A DNA stretch of 38,517 nucleotides from an uncultured Acidobacteriota bacterium (GTDB lineage: Bacteria > Acidobacteriota > Blastocatellia > Pyrinomonadales > Pyrinomonadaceae), in contig CADEGD010000004.1 in the NCBI GenBank assembly GCA_902826795.1, positions 1 to 38,517 of the forward strand. The letters run 5' to 3'. Below, one piece after another: positions 24,335-33,021 of the stretch. The position numbers and the translations under genes were made by a program. Each line of letters begins with the position of its first letter. Position 1 is the stretch's first letter. The notes beneath the pieces are model-generated. The model was not told where the DNA came from. It searched no databases and saw only the letters and a list, made by a program, of their open reading frames with translations.

Positions 24335-27300
24335 CAAAACGAAAACTTCGCACCGAGCTGCAGAGCCCTTGGTCCGCCCGAGCCGAACACGCCGCCCGCC
24401 GTCGTGACAGCACGCCCGAAAGTCGACGATCTTAGAAAACCGGCGTTGTTCGGGTTATCGTTATCGCGAACTAAAACGTTCGAAAATCCCGAATAGTTTG
24501 TGTTCGAAACGCCGAGAATGTTCGTCGTATTGAATACGTTGAACATCTCGACGATCGGCTCAAGCTTGAATCTTTCGCCAAACTTGAACGTCTTCGCAAG
24601 ACGCAGATCAAGCGAGCTAAAGGTGTCGTTGAATTTTGCGTCCGCAGGCACCAGCGGCAGCGGTTGGCCATTGACACCGCCGCTCGAATTGACGGACGCG
24701 ATGAACGCGTTCAAATCGGCAGCGTTCTTGAAAAGCCTGCCGCCGGCATTGCGCTGAAGCGACGGGATACGCGAAGAAGCATCGGGCAAAAGGATGTCCA
24801 TCGGAACGCCAGACGCGATCGTCAGGATCGGCGAAAGGCTGAAGCCATACGGTAACTGGATATTGCCCGCTGCGGTAAAACGATGACGCTGATCGTTCGG
24901 CGTCGGGCCGAACTCTAGCTGAACGTTGTTCGAATCGATCGGCCCGTTCGAGAACGGTATTTGATCGTCGTTGGCGTAGTTGAATGATTTCGACAACGTG
25001 TAAGCAGCACGGAATCCGAAACGATTTGCGAACCTTTTCTCGACGCTTAACAGCAAGCCGTCGTAAAAAGTTTTCACGCTTGATTCGAGATTCACCACGC
25101 GGTCAGGCCCGCCGACTACCGGATTATTAACGACGCCGATATCGCGGCCGATGATGAAGTGCGTTCCGAAATTGTGCAGGTAATCGGCTCGCAGAACGTA
25201 GTTCCGCGCAAACTCGAATTCGAATCCGAGATTCGATTGCTGAACCATCGGGTTCTGCATATCGTTGTCGATAATGTTGATGCCCGATGCTCCTTCTCCC
25301 GGCAAAATGAAGCCGGTAAACGGGTTCTGAGAGTTCGGAGCAAATGGCGGAAACTGCCCGGTTTGGGGATCGAGGAAGAACACATTTCCTGCCCGCACGG
25401 AAATAGGCAAAGCGCGGCCGTCGAGTCCGCGTTCGAGCGTGATTAGCTGAAGCACGATCCGGTCGTAGTAGATACCGTAGCCGCCGTGCAGGCTCAACTT
25501 GCCGTCCATCATCGAATAGTTAAACCCGACGCGCGGAGCGAAGTTGTTCAGGTCGCGCCCGCGTTCGCCTTTGAGAAACGGCTGCACCAGCGGATTGATA
25601 TCGCCATATCCGTCAATATTCTTTTCGTTCGAATCGACCTGATAGCGAAGGCCGAGATTGAGTGTGAGGTTCCGGTTTACTCTCCACGTGTCCTGCGTGA
25701 AGAACGCAAAGTGAGTGTTGTTGACGTTCGGCAATACGAGATCGCGATCGGGAAACTGACTTCGCAGCGTGACGGCAAACAACAGATCCAGGTCATTGAT
25801 TTGGCCGTCATTGTTGTGGTCGAACGTGGCAAAATCCTGAACGAACTCGATCCTTCCCTGACGGAAAACTCCGAGGTCGATCTTCGATCTAATGGTTTGA
25901 ACGTCACCGCCAAACCTGATCGTATGCCCGCCGAAGTTCCAGGAGACCGCGTCTGAAAACTGGTAACGCGTGTGTTTCGTTTCTTGGGGCACACGGAACG
26001 ATGCTCCGTCGAGAATGCTCGGGAACGTTAGCTGGATGCGGTCGGAAAGCGGATTAGTATCGTTGTCGAAATCGTTGACGCTGAATGTAAATTCGTTTAC
26101 CGCCATCGGCCCGAATACATGACTCCACGAACCGGACGCGGCGTGGAATCGATTGGTCAATTCCTGCGTGTACGATGCCGACCCGAGTGCCCGGTCGAGG
26201 CGGCTTGAATTCGTATCTTTCAGATCCTGAAAGCTGTATCGGAACGTGAGGCGGTCCGGATCTGTCGGGATGAAGTCGAATCGGGTGTTGATCAAGAGAT
26301 CGCGGCTGGGTGCCTGGAAGAACTCGCGAACGATCGTGCGAGTCGGCACGTCACGACGGCCGACGAGCGCGGCACCATCCTGATCTCGATATTCAACCGC
26401 GCCGAACGCAAACGCTTTGTCTTTTACTATCGGCCCGCCGAGAGTAAATGCATATTGCTGCCGGTCGAACGGCGGAGCAGGCTGCGATCGGTCGTAGGTG
26501 GCGGGAAGCCCTTGAATCGCGTCGTCGCGTGCGAAAATTGAAAAGCCTCCACGGATTGAATTAGTGCCTGACTTCGTAACGACGTTGATGATCGATGAGC
26601 CTGACCTTCCGTACTCGGCAGAGAACCGATTTGTCGTTACCTGAAATTCCTGAACCGCGTCTTGCGAGACGTTGATCAGCGATCCGCCGACCATGTCGTC
26701 ATTGTTGTCGGTTCCGTCAAGCATCACGTTGCTGCCGCGGCCCATCTGCCCGGCGGACGAGATCAGCACAGTGTTGGCCTTGGTCGGGTCGAAGTTAGGC
26801 GCGGGTGCGTTGCCGGGCGTGAGCAAAGCCAATTCGAGATAGTTGCGTCCGTTAAGCGGAAGATTCTCTATCTCCCGAGTGGCGATGATCGTGTCCACGT
26901 CTGAGCCTTGCTGATCTACCAAAGGCGGGCTGAAGTCGCCATCTAGTTCTACAGCCGTTCCGGCTATCGTGAGCGAAGCGTCGAGCGTAACGACTTGCCC
27001 GACATTCAAAACGAAATCCGTAAAGGTCTGTTCCTTGAAATTTGTCGAGCTTACCGTAACCTCATATTTACCGACCGGAAGCTACGGGATCGAATAAAAC
27101 CCCTCGCCGTTACTCGTCACGGTGCGACGAGCATTCGTCTCTATGTTGCGAGCGACGACGGTCGCATTGGGGATGACCGCGCCGTTGGGATCGGTAACGG
27201 TGCCCACAATTCCGGCGGCGGTTCCCTGGCCGAACGTGAAGATAGCGGTTGCGATCCTGATCGACGACACTAGTAGAAAACTCTTAAATTTTTGCATCAT
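24334..27300 (-). pseudogene. Oar-like TonB-dependent receptor with in-frame amber stop
   Basis: An outer-membrane receptor of about 988 codons. The N-terminus has a signal peptide and a carboxypeptidase-regulatory domain (GIVGTVTDPNGAVIPNATVVA), then the plug (ENLPLNGRNYLELALLTPG, MLDGTDNNDD, FSAEYGRSGSSIINVVTKSG) and a long beta-barrel ending in the aromatic AKFSF. A TAG at 27082-27084 interrupts the first domain after FYSIP and before LPVGKYEV, with no frame change, so one codon change explains it. The ATG pair at 27300 is the likely start. Unless the stop is suppressed or is a sequencing error, no full receptor is made. The ligand is unknown; glycan uptake is suggested by the flanking hydrolase genes. 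Confidence 0.8.
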
Positions 27301-27486
27301 GGTTTACTTTCTGGGCATTTCAACCCTAACTGCATATCCCTTTTGCGTTACCCATAGACAGAAGTTGTCGCGTAGTTTTCAGATGATTGCAGATCTTGAT
27401 CCAGAATTAAGTTATGATTGTGTCAAACAGAATTGATGGCACATTCTATTTGAATAGACACGAGAGTTTCAAGCTTGTGTAACGCG

Positions 27487-27498
27487 TTTACCGGTAAA
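27487..27498. promoter_or_regulatory. LacI-type palindromic operator candidate
   Basis: TTTACCGGTAAA is a perfect 12-bp palindrome with the central CG typical of LacI/GalR-family operators. It lies 20 nt before the + strand gene at 27519 and about 190 nt upstream of the - strand receptor. No LacI-type regulator is in the window, so the controlling protein would act from elsewhere. A TAGATT hexamer at 27509-27514 could be a -10 box for 27519. The rest of the gap 27301-27518 shows no gene. Confidence 0.5.
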
Positions 27499-27518
27499 TT
27501 CGATCAATTAGATTCCTC

Positions 27519-28118
27519 GTGACAATCGGCCTGAAAACTCCTCTTGTCCTGGCTTCGGCGGCGGTGTTGCTTTGCGGCACCGCGGCGGCTCAACTCGCCT
27601 CCCCGAATCCGACCGGCCCATTCGCCGATTCGATCGAACGCCGGCGCGCGGAACAGGATCTTCGTTCATTGCCGCAAAAACTGCGCAGGCGGCTTGACCA
27701 AAACCTCTCAGATCGGCGGATAGTCGAACAAATGAACGAAGACTTTCTTCGCATTCAGGCTATTCGTGCCGAACTCGTAAAGGCGTTTGGCTCAGGTGCG
27801 GAGATCGAACCGCGGAAGTTGGAATCTTCAGCCTCCGAGATCCGGAAAAGAGCCATGCGTCTTCGCGAATCTTTAGCGCTAACGGAAGAAAACTCTAACT
27901 TAAAAGTTTCTCGCGAGCCGGAACCGTCGATCAAAACGGTGAACGCTCGTGCCTTCGAGCTATGTCTCGAGATCAGCCGATTTACCGGTAACCCGCTCTT
28001 CAAATCGAAAGGCGTTATCACCATCGCACACGCCAAAGAAGCTGGCCTGTCCCTGGACACTATCGTTGCCCTCGCACGCGTCGTCCAAAACGAAGCAGAC
28101 GGCCTGATCGATAACTAG
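27519..28118 (+). CDS. Small secreted helical protein of unknown function
   Basis: Not recognised. The 199-residue product has a clear signal peptide (about 1-24, GTAAA-Q) and no other membrane segment. The mature part is charged and mostly helical, with many Arg/Glu pairs between about 37 and 125 (RRRAEQDLRSLPQKLRRRLDQ and EIRKRAMRLRESLAL regions) and a C-terminal part (AFELCLEISRFTGN, then SLDTIVALARVVQNEADGL). A GTG start at 27519 is required for the signal peptide. It lies alone between a - strand receptor and the convergent GH3 gene (5 nt apart). A palindromic operator candidate lies just upstream. Confidence 0.7.
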   Translation: MTIGLKTPLVLASAAVLLCGTAAAQLASPNPTGPFADSIERRRAEQDLRSLPQKLRRRLDQNLSDRRIVEQMNEDFLRIQAIRAELVKAFGSGAEIEPRKLESSASEIRKRAMRLRESLALTEENSNLKVSREPEPSIKTVNARAFELCLEISRFTGNPLFKSKGVITIAHAKEAGLSLDTIVALARVVQNEADGLIDN

Positions 28119-28123
28119 TTCGC

Positions 28124-30511
28124 CTAGTTCGCCGCGACCTCCAGCGTTCCGGTCAAAAGTTTCACCGAATCTCCGCCGATCATGATAGTGAATTTTCCCG
28201 GCTCGACGACCCTTCGCATCTCGCGGTTGTAGAACTGCAGGTGCTCCGGTGTAATGCGGAAGGTTACACGTTTCGATTCGCCGGGAGCCAAACTCACCCG
28301 TTGAAATCCCTTCAATTCCTTCAGCGGCCGCGTTACGGAACTGACCTCGTCCCGAATGTAGAGCTGAACAACCTCGTCGCCTTTGCGCGTACCTGTGTTG
28401 GTCACGTTCACGGATACTTCGACCGACTCATTCTGTTTGATCTTTGCCGAACCGACACGAAGGTCGGAATAGCTGAACGTCGTGTAGCTTAGGCCGAATC
28501 CGAACGGATAAAGCGGCTCGGTCGATGCGAAAAGATAACCGCGTCGTGAGGACGGTTTGCGGTTGTAAAATATCGGCAGTTGGCCGACGCTTCGCGGGAA
28601 CGACACCGGCAGTTTTCCGGCCGGGTTACAGTCGCCGAAGATCACGTCGGCGGCAGCAGTCCCGGCTTCCTGACCGAGATAAAATCCTTCGAGAATGGCG
28701 GGCACATTCTCGGCGACGTAGTTGATCGCAAGCGGGCCTGAGTTTACGAGAAATACGATCGTCGGCTTTCCGCTTGAGAGAACCTCTCTCACCAGTTCGT
28801 TTTGCCGGCCGACAAGATCGACGGCATCGCGATCACCTAGATGATTTTCGGCCCAGGCTTCCTTATTCGTATCTTCGTTACCGCCGATCACAAGCACGAC
28901 CGCGTCCGAACTCGCCGCCGTCTTCTTTGCTTCGGCGATCAACTTCCGGTCGCTGGCTTCATCATTTAACGTGGCGGTATCGCCGAACCAGTTGCCGCCT
29001 TCCTTCGTGATCTTCACGCCCTCCGCATAATTAACACGAACCGACGAGCCGACCTTGTTCTTTATCCCGTCGAGAATGCTGACCGTTCGCGGCGGATTCG
29101 GATCCGTATAGCCGCCGAGGTGAGCCTTCGCCGCATTCGGCCCGATCACCGCTAAGCTCTTGATCTTCGCGCGGTCGAGCGGGAGAACGTTCTTGTCATT
29201 CTTCAAAAGCACTATCGACTTGCGTGCGGCTTCGGCAGCGAGTTGTCGATCTTCGGCGGTGTCCGTCATTTGATCTGCTCGAGAAGCGTCAACAAACGGA
29301 TTCTCGAAAAGTCCGAGCTGAAACTTGTGACGCAAGACGCGGGCAACGGCGATATCGATCGTGGCCTGGCTGATCTTTCCGGCCTTTACCTGATCGACGA
29401 GCGTTTTATAAACCGCCGGATCGGGCAGCTCGACGTCAACGCCGGCTTCGAGAGATTGCTTCGCTGCGTCTGATTCATCTGCGGCGACCTGATGCCGCTT
29501 GATCAGTTCGGTGTTGGCGTAATAGTCCGAAACGATAACGCCGTCAAATCCCCATTCCCCGCGAAGCACGTTCTTTAACAGCCACTGATTTGCATGAACC
29601 GGAACACCGTCGATCTCGTGGTACGCGGGCATGATACTCATGAGATTTGCTCGCCGTACCGCTGCCTCGAAGGGGTAAAGATGAGTTTCTCGGAGAGTTC
29701 TTTCCGAGATGTTCACCGGCCCGATGTTAGTTCCGCTTTCAGGCTGGCCGTGTCCTGCAAAATGCTTCCCGGTGGCGATCACATTCATAGGCCCGATCGT
29801 CGATCGCGGTGACTCGACACCTTGCAATGCCTTCACGACTGTTACGACCATCTCGCCGGTGAGATATGGATCTTCGCCGTACGTCTCCTCCGTTCGTCCC
29901 CACCGCGGGTCGCGAGCAAGATCCATATTCGGCCCGAGCATGTGATGGCTGCCGCGAACTCGTGCCTGTCTTGCACCCGCTTTGAAAACCCGGCTTACGA
30001 GGTCGACGTCCCAGCTCGAAGCGAGCGAAAGCGGAACCGGAAAGACTGTAGCACCTTCACCCATCAGCCCGTGCAGTATCTCGTCATGAAAGATCGCAGG
30101 TATGCCGAGGCGCGTGTTATCAAGCAGCCAGCGTTGAACCTGATTTGCATACTCGGCCGAGCGCTTCGCTCCGCGATATTCCCGCTGACGAGCAAGCTGC
30201 CCGATCCCGTGCGGCATTTTTTGTTTCGCCAAGTCTGCTGAAAACTCGCCTCCAAGCGGTGCCTGAGCTTTCGGAACGCGGCTGTTATCGTTGGGCTTTT
30301 CCATCCACAAGGACATCAGTTGAGCCGCCTTCTCTTCGGGCGTCATCCGCGCAAGCAAGTCGGCAACTCTCGCGTCGATCGACAGTTTCGGGTCTTTATA
30401 CGGAAGTTGCTGCTGAGCTTCTACTCTCGGAAGCGTAGCCGAAAGTAACGCAGTTAAAAGGAAAAAACTTGGGAACGGACGGATGCCTGCTATGAGTTGT
30501 TTGAGGTTCAT
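28124..30511 (-). CDS. GH3 beta-glucosidase/beta-xylosidase
   Basis: Exported 795-residue family 3 glycoside hydrolase that removes terminal beta-linked sugars. The ATG at 30511 is chosen because it begins a good signal peptide (MNLKQLIAGIRPFPSFFLLT, cleaved near residue 32); an upstream ATG would overlap the GH16 gene. Domains in order: the GH3 TIM barrel with KHFAGHGQPESG and the nucleophile Asp329 in GVIVSDYY, the alpha/beta sandwich from about 430, and a C-terminal fibronectin type III-like domain (VNVTNTGTRKGDEVVQLYI). It follows GH16 by 16 nt in one operon, so it probably finishes hydrolysis of beta-glucan or xylan fragments. The exact sugar cannot be told. Confidence 0.92.
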   Translation of the reverse strand: MNLKQLIAGIRPFPSFFLLTALLSATLPRVEAQQQLPYKDPKLSIDARVADLLARMTPEEKAAQLMSLWMEKPNDNSRVPKAQAPLGGEFSADLAKQKMPHGIGQLARQREYRGAKRSAEYANQVQRWLLDNTRLGIPAIFHDEILHGLMGEGATVFPVPLSLASSWDVDLVSRVFKAGARQARVRGSHHMLGPNMDLARDPRWGRTEETYGEDPYLTGEMVVTVVKALQGVESPRSTIGPMNVIATGKHFAGHGQPESGTNIGPVNISERTLRETHLYPFEAAVRRANLMSIMPAYHEIDGVPVHANQWLLKNVLRGEWGFDGVIVSDYYANTELIKRHQVAADESDAAKQSLEAGVDVELPDPAVYKTLVDQVKAGKISQATIDIAVARVLRHKFQLGLFENPFVDASRADQMTDTAEDRQLAAEAARKSIVLLKNDKNVLPLDRAKIKSLAVIGPNAAKAHLGGYTDPNPPRTVSILDGIKNKVGSSVRVNYAEGVKITKEGGNWFGDTATLNDEASDRKLIAEAKKTAASSDAVVLVIGGNEDTNKEAWAENHLGDRDAVDLVGRQNELVREVLSSGKPTIVFLVNSGPLAINYVAENVPAILEGFYLGQEAGTAAADVIFGDCNPAGKLPVSFPRSVGQLPIFYNRKPSSRRGYLFASTEPLYPFGFGLSYTTFSYSDLRVGSAKIKQNESVEVSVNVTNTGTRKGDEVVQLYIRDEVSSVTRPLKELKGFQRVSLAPGESKRVTFRITPEHLQFYNREMRRVVEPGKFTIMIGGDSVKLLTGTLEVAAN

Positions 30512-30527
30512 GGTTTTGAACGTGCGA

Positions 30528-31355
30528 TCACTTTTTTCCGGGTGTAACGCGAACGTAGTCGACAAGCATCGACTGCGGAAATACCGTAGCGGCGTCGGGG
30601 CTTCCAGGCCATTTTCCGCCGACGGCAAAGTTAAGTATCAAAAAGTGCGGCTTGTCGAATGCCCATTGGGCGCCTTTAGGCAGATCGGTTCTCGATAGCG
30701 TGCTGTAGCGTTTTCCATCCAGGAACCAACTGATCTTCTTTTCGCTCCACTCGACGGCGAACACGTGAAAATCGTCAGACACTTGGGCTCGATCAGGCAG
30801 CACGATAGATCGGCTGATGCTCTCGGCTCCCGAATATCCTTGCCCGTGGATCGTGCCGTAAATGGTCGAAGGTTCTTTGCCGATGAACTCCATGATGTCG
30901 ATCTCGCCGCAGCTCGGCCAGCCAGCCTTGTCGATCTCGCTGCCGAGCAGCCAGAATGCCGGCCAAACACCTAGCCCCGAGGGAACCTTTATTCGTGCCT
31001 CGAATCTTCCGTATGTGAAATCGAACTTTCCCTTTGTGTTGAGCCTTGCCGACGTATATCGACACTTGCCGTACCAGCACATTAGATCGGTCGATGACGG
31101 CAGCGGCACGGCGCGGATCTCAAGATTCCCCTTTCCGTCGAGACGCGCGTTAGCGTTGTCGCCGGTGTAATATTGCAACTCCTCGTTTCCCCATCCTGTT
31201 CCTCCCGTCTCTTCGGTCCATTTCGAGCTATCTATAGAAGTGCCCGCTCTGCCTGTGAACTCGTCAGAGAATTTAGACGCGACTTGAGCAAGGGCCGAGT
31301 GATTCAACATCGACAAGCTGAGCAAGGCCATAAACGACCAAATTAGCCTTTTCAT
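30528..31355 (-). CDS. GH16 beta-glucanase (laminarinase type)
   Basis: Exported 275-residue family 16 hydrolase. The signal peptide ends near residue 23 (ALA-Q). The catalytic motif EIDIMEF has Glu151 (nucleophile) and Glu156 (acid/base); its extra Met between the acidic residues is the laminarinase type (ExDxxE) rather than the lichenase type. Other family marks are WGNEELQYY, LPSGLGVWPAFWLLG-like VPSGLGVWPAFWLLG, and the C-terminal HFLILNFAVGGKWPG. Probable substrate is beta-1,3- or mixed-linked glucan. It is first in a two-gene operon with GH3, divergent from a second ROK regulator. Confidence 0.93.
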   Translation of the reverse strand: MKRLIWSFMALLSLSMLNHSALAQVASKFSDEFTGRAGTSIDSSKWTEETGGTGWGNEELQYYTGDNANARLDGKGNLEIRAVPLPSSTDLMCWYGKCRYTSARLNTKGKFDFTYGRFEARIKVPSGLGVWPAFWLLGSEIDKAGWPSCGEIDIMEFIGKEPSTIYGTIHGQGYSGAESISRSIVLPDRAQVSDDFHVFAVEWSEKKISWFLDGKRYSTLSRTDLPKGAQWAFDKPHFLILNFAVGGKWPGSPDAATVFPQSMLVDYVRVTPGKK

Positions 31356-31387
31356 ATACTTTTGCTTAGGTGCCCTACAAAACGTAC

Positions 31388-31421
31388 TAGGTAAAGTACA
31401 CCTAAATGTCGATCGCTACAA
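31388..31421 (-). promoter_or_regulatory. Promoter of GH16-GH3 with palindrome over the -10 box
   Basis: On the - strand TTGTAG (31421-31416), 17 nt, TACTTT (31398-31393). The palindrome TAGGT-N7-ACCTA at 31388-31404 is centred on this -10 box and, with an outer pair TTAGGTG (31366-31372)/CACCTAA (31399-31405), would suit repressor binding. The same -10 hexamer TACTTT occurs in the promoter of the second TonB receptor. Confidence 0.5.
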
Positions 31422-31452
31422 ACGCCGATCTGAATTGGATTCGCGATCACGC

Positions 31453-31494
31453 TTGAAGATAAATTTCGATGATGTATAACAGATGATGTATAAA
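31453..31494 (+). promoter_or_regulatory. Promoter of the second ROK gene with 12-bp direct repeat
   Basis: TTGAAG at 31453-31458, 16 nt, TATAAC at 31475-31480. GATGATGTATAA occurs twice (31468-31479 and 31482-31493), 14 bp apart, so a second TATAAA follows at 31489-31494. The repeat may mark two start sites or a recent duplication. Confidence 0.5.
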
Positions 31495-31505
31495 TAATTC
31501 TTGAT

Positions 31506-32696
31506 ATGCGCCGGATCGACCTGAAAAAAGTAAACGTAGCCCGCTCAAATACCATTCGCGATATCAACCGGCAAATCATTCTCAATTACGTTCGCGAAAA
31601 AGGCCCGATCTCGCGAGCCGACATTGCCAAAGAAACCGACCTGCAGCGCTCGACCGTCTCGCACATCGTAAAAGAACTTACTGACTTTAATCTGATCAAG
31701 GAAGTGTTCGGCGAATCGTCGGGCGGCCGGCCGCCTGCTCTGCTTACGCTTCGCTCTGCCCGGCCCGTCGCCATCGGTATCGATCTCGGAACGGTTTGGA
31801 CGACCGTTGGCTGCTGTGACCTGACTGGCCGCATCATCGAGAAAGACGAATTTCAAACCGACCCCGACGAGGTTCGCACGACCGACCGCATCATACGATC
31901 GGCCCGGGCGATGATGTCGAAGCACGCCGGCCAGATCGAAAGCATCGGCGTCAGCATGCCGGCATTGGTCGACTCAACGAAAAAACACGTTTTGTTTAGC
32001 CCGCATTTCATGTGGCGCGATCCGCAGATAGTCGAACGCCTTCAGGAAGCCACCGGACTTCCGGTTACGGTTGAGAACGACGCCAACGCTGCCGCACTCG
32101 CTGAATTGTGGTTCGGGCGATTGGCCATTCGCGAAGTACGCGACTTCATAATGGTCTTCATCGAAAACGGCATTGGTACAGGAATCGTGTTCGACGGGCA
32201 GATCTATCGTGGAACCGGTGGAGTCGCCGGAGAGTTTGGACACATGCGGATCGGCACCGACGCGCCGATCGCGTGTGCGAACGGAAGCAACGAGTGCTGG
32301 GAGGCTTTCGCCTCTGAACGAGCCGCCTTGGCAAGATACGGGGCGAATGTCTCTAATGGAGCTACCGCTGCAAACATTAACTTTTCGGAACTGATCGATC
32401 TGGCCTTTGACGGAGACGCTGCCGCTCTCGCAGCCCTCAAGGAAACCGCACACTATATCGGCCTCGGTTTGGGAAATCTCATTCAGGGTCTTTCTCCGGA
32501 AGCGATCATGGTCGGCGGCACGATCTCGCAAGCGTGGACACTCGTCGGCGAGGATATTATCGCCGCGACAGACTCGGTCGTTTGCCAGGGAATGACCGGA
32601 ACTCGCATCCTGCCCTCAACGCTCGGCAACCACAGCGCTCTCATGGGCGCCTTCAGCCTTATCCTCGCGGACAAGTTTTCATCCGTATCGATCTAA
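31506..32696 (+). CDS. ROK-family transcriptional regulator
   Basis: A 396-residue NagC/XylR-type regulator with an N-terminal winged helix-turn-helix (about 25-75, SRADIAKETDLQRSTVSHIV). The ROK domain follows, with GIDLGTVWTTVG, ENDANAAALAE, ENGIGTGIVFDG and GEFGHM. The usual zinc motif CxCGxxGCxE reads CANGSNECWE, so the second Cys and its Gly are replaced; metal binding may be weakened. It diverges from the GH16-GH3 operon and is followed by a large TonB receptor gene, so it is the likely local regulator of glucan-degrading functions. The inducer is unknown. ATG at 31506, no strong ribosome-binding site. Confidence 0.88.
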   Translation: MRRIDLKKVNVARSNTIRDINRQIILNYVREKGPISRADIAKETDLQRSTVSHIVKELTDFNLIKEVFGESSGGRPPALLTLRSARPVAIGIDLGTVWTTVGCCDLTGRIIEKDEFQTDPDEVRTTDRIIRSARAMMSKHAGQIESIGVSMPALVDSTKKHVLFSPHFMWRDPQIVERLQEATGLPVTVENDANAAALAELWFGRLAIREVRDFIMVFIENGIGTGIVFDGQIYRGTGGVAGEFGHMRIGTDAPIACANGSNECWEAFASERAALARYGANVSNGATAANINFSELIDLAFDGDAAALAALKETAHYIGLGLGNLIQGLSPEAIMVGGTISQAWTLVGEDIIAATDSVVCQGMTGTRILPSTLGNHSALMGAFSLILADKFSSVSI

Positions 32697-32727
32697 TAAA
32701 AAATTTAACCTTTTTGTAAGAAACCGC

Positions 32728-32756
32728 TTGACACGAAATTTGGTTAGTAGTACTTT
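32728..32756 (+). promoter_or_regulatory. Promoter of the second TonB receptor gene
   Basis: A perfect TTGACA at 32728-32733, 17 nt, then TACTTT at 32751-32756. It predicts an untranslated leader of about 260 nt before the ATG at 33022. Confidence 0.55.
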
Positions 32757-33021
32757 TGTGCGGTCAGGCAACAAAAGTTCCGTGTTGTCGTGTCTCTACG
32801 CAATTTTGAATTTGTAGTTTATTTCGCGTGTTTTAGACATTTCGTGTCGAACCACACGCATTATGCCGCTACCGCCAAGACATGGTTAGCGGCCGCAAAT
32901 CTTCGGTAGAAGACGTATTGAGAATCTGCAGTTTAGATCCTGAATTGGCTTGACCAATTTACGTCAGGTAACTAACCGCGTTGTTACCAGCACCGACGAC
33001 CTTACTCCGTTGGAGGATCAT
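32757..33021 (+). other. Long untranslated leader of the receptor gene
   Basis: No gene is seen in this stretch. It contains a hairpin at 32865-32893 (GCCGCTA with TAGCGGC, continued by ACC/GGT with one bulged base). It also has the 8-mer TTTAGACA at 32832-32839, which occurs (as its complement) in the xylR/xylB operator. GGAGG at 33012-33016 stands 5 nt before the ATG. Confidence 0.45.

Noticed and set aside
30512..30628. N-terminal extension of the GH3 gene
   Set aside because: It would overlap the GH16 coding end and place the signal peptide internally.
31468..31493. CRISPR or longer tandem array
   Set aside because: Only two copies of a 12-mer with a 2-nt gap; no spacers or cas genes.
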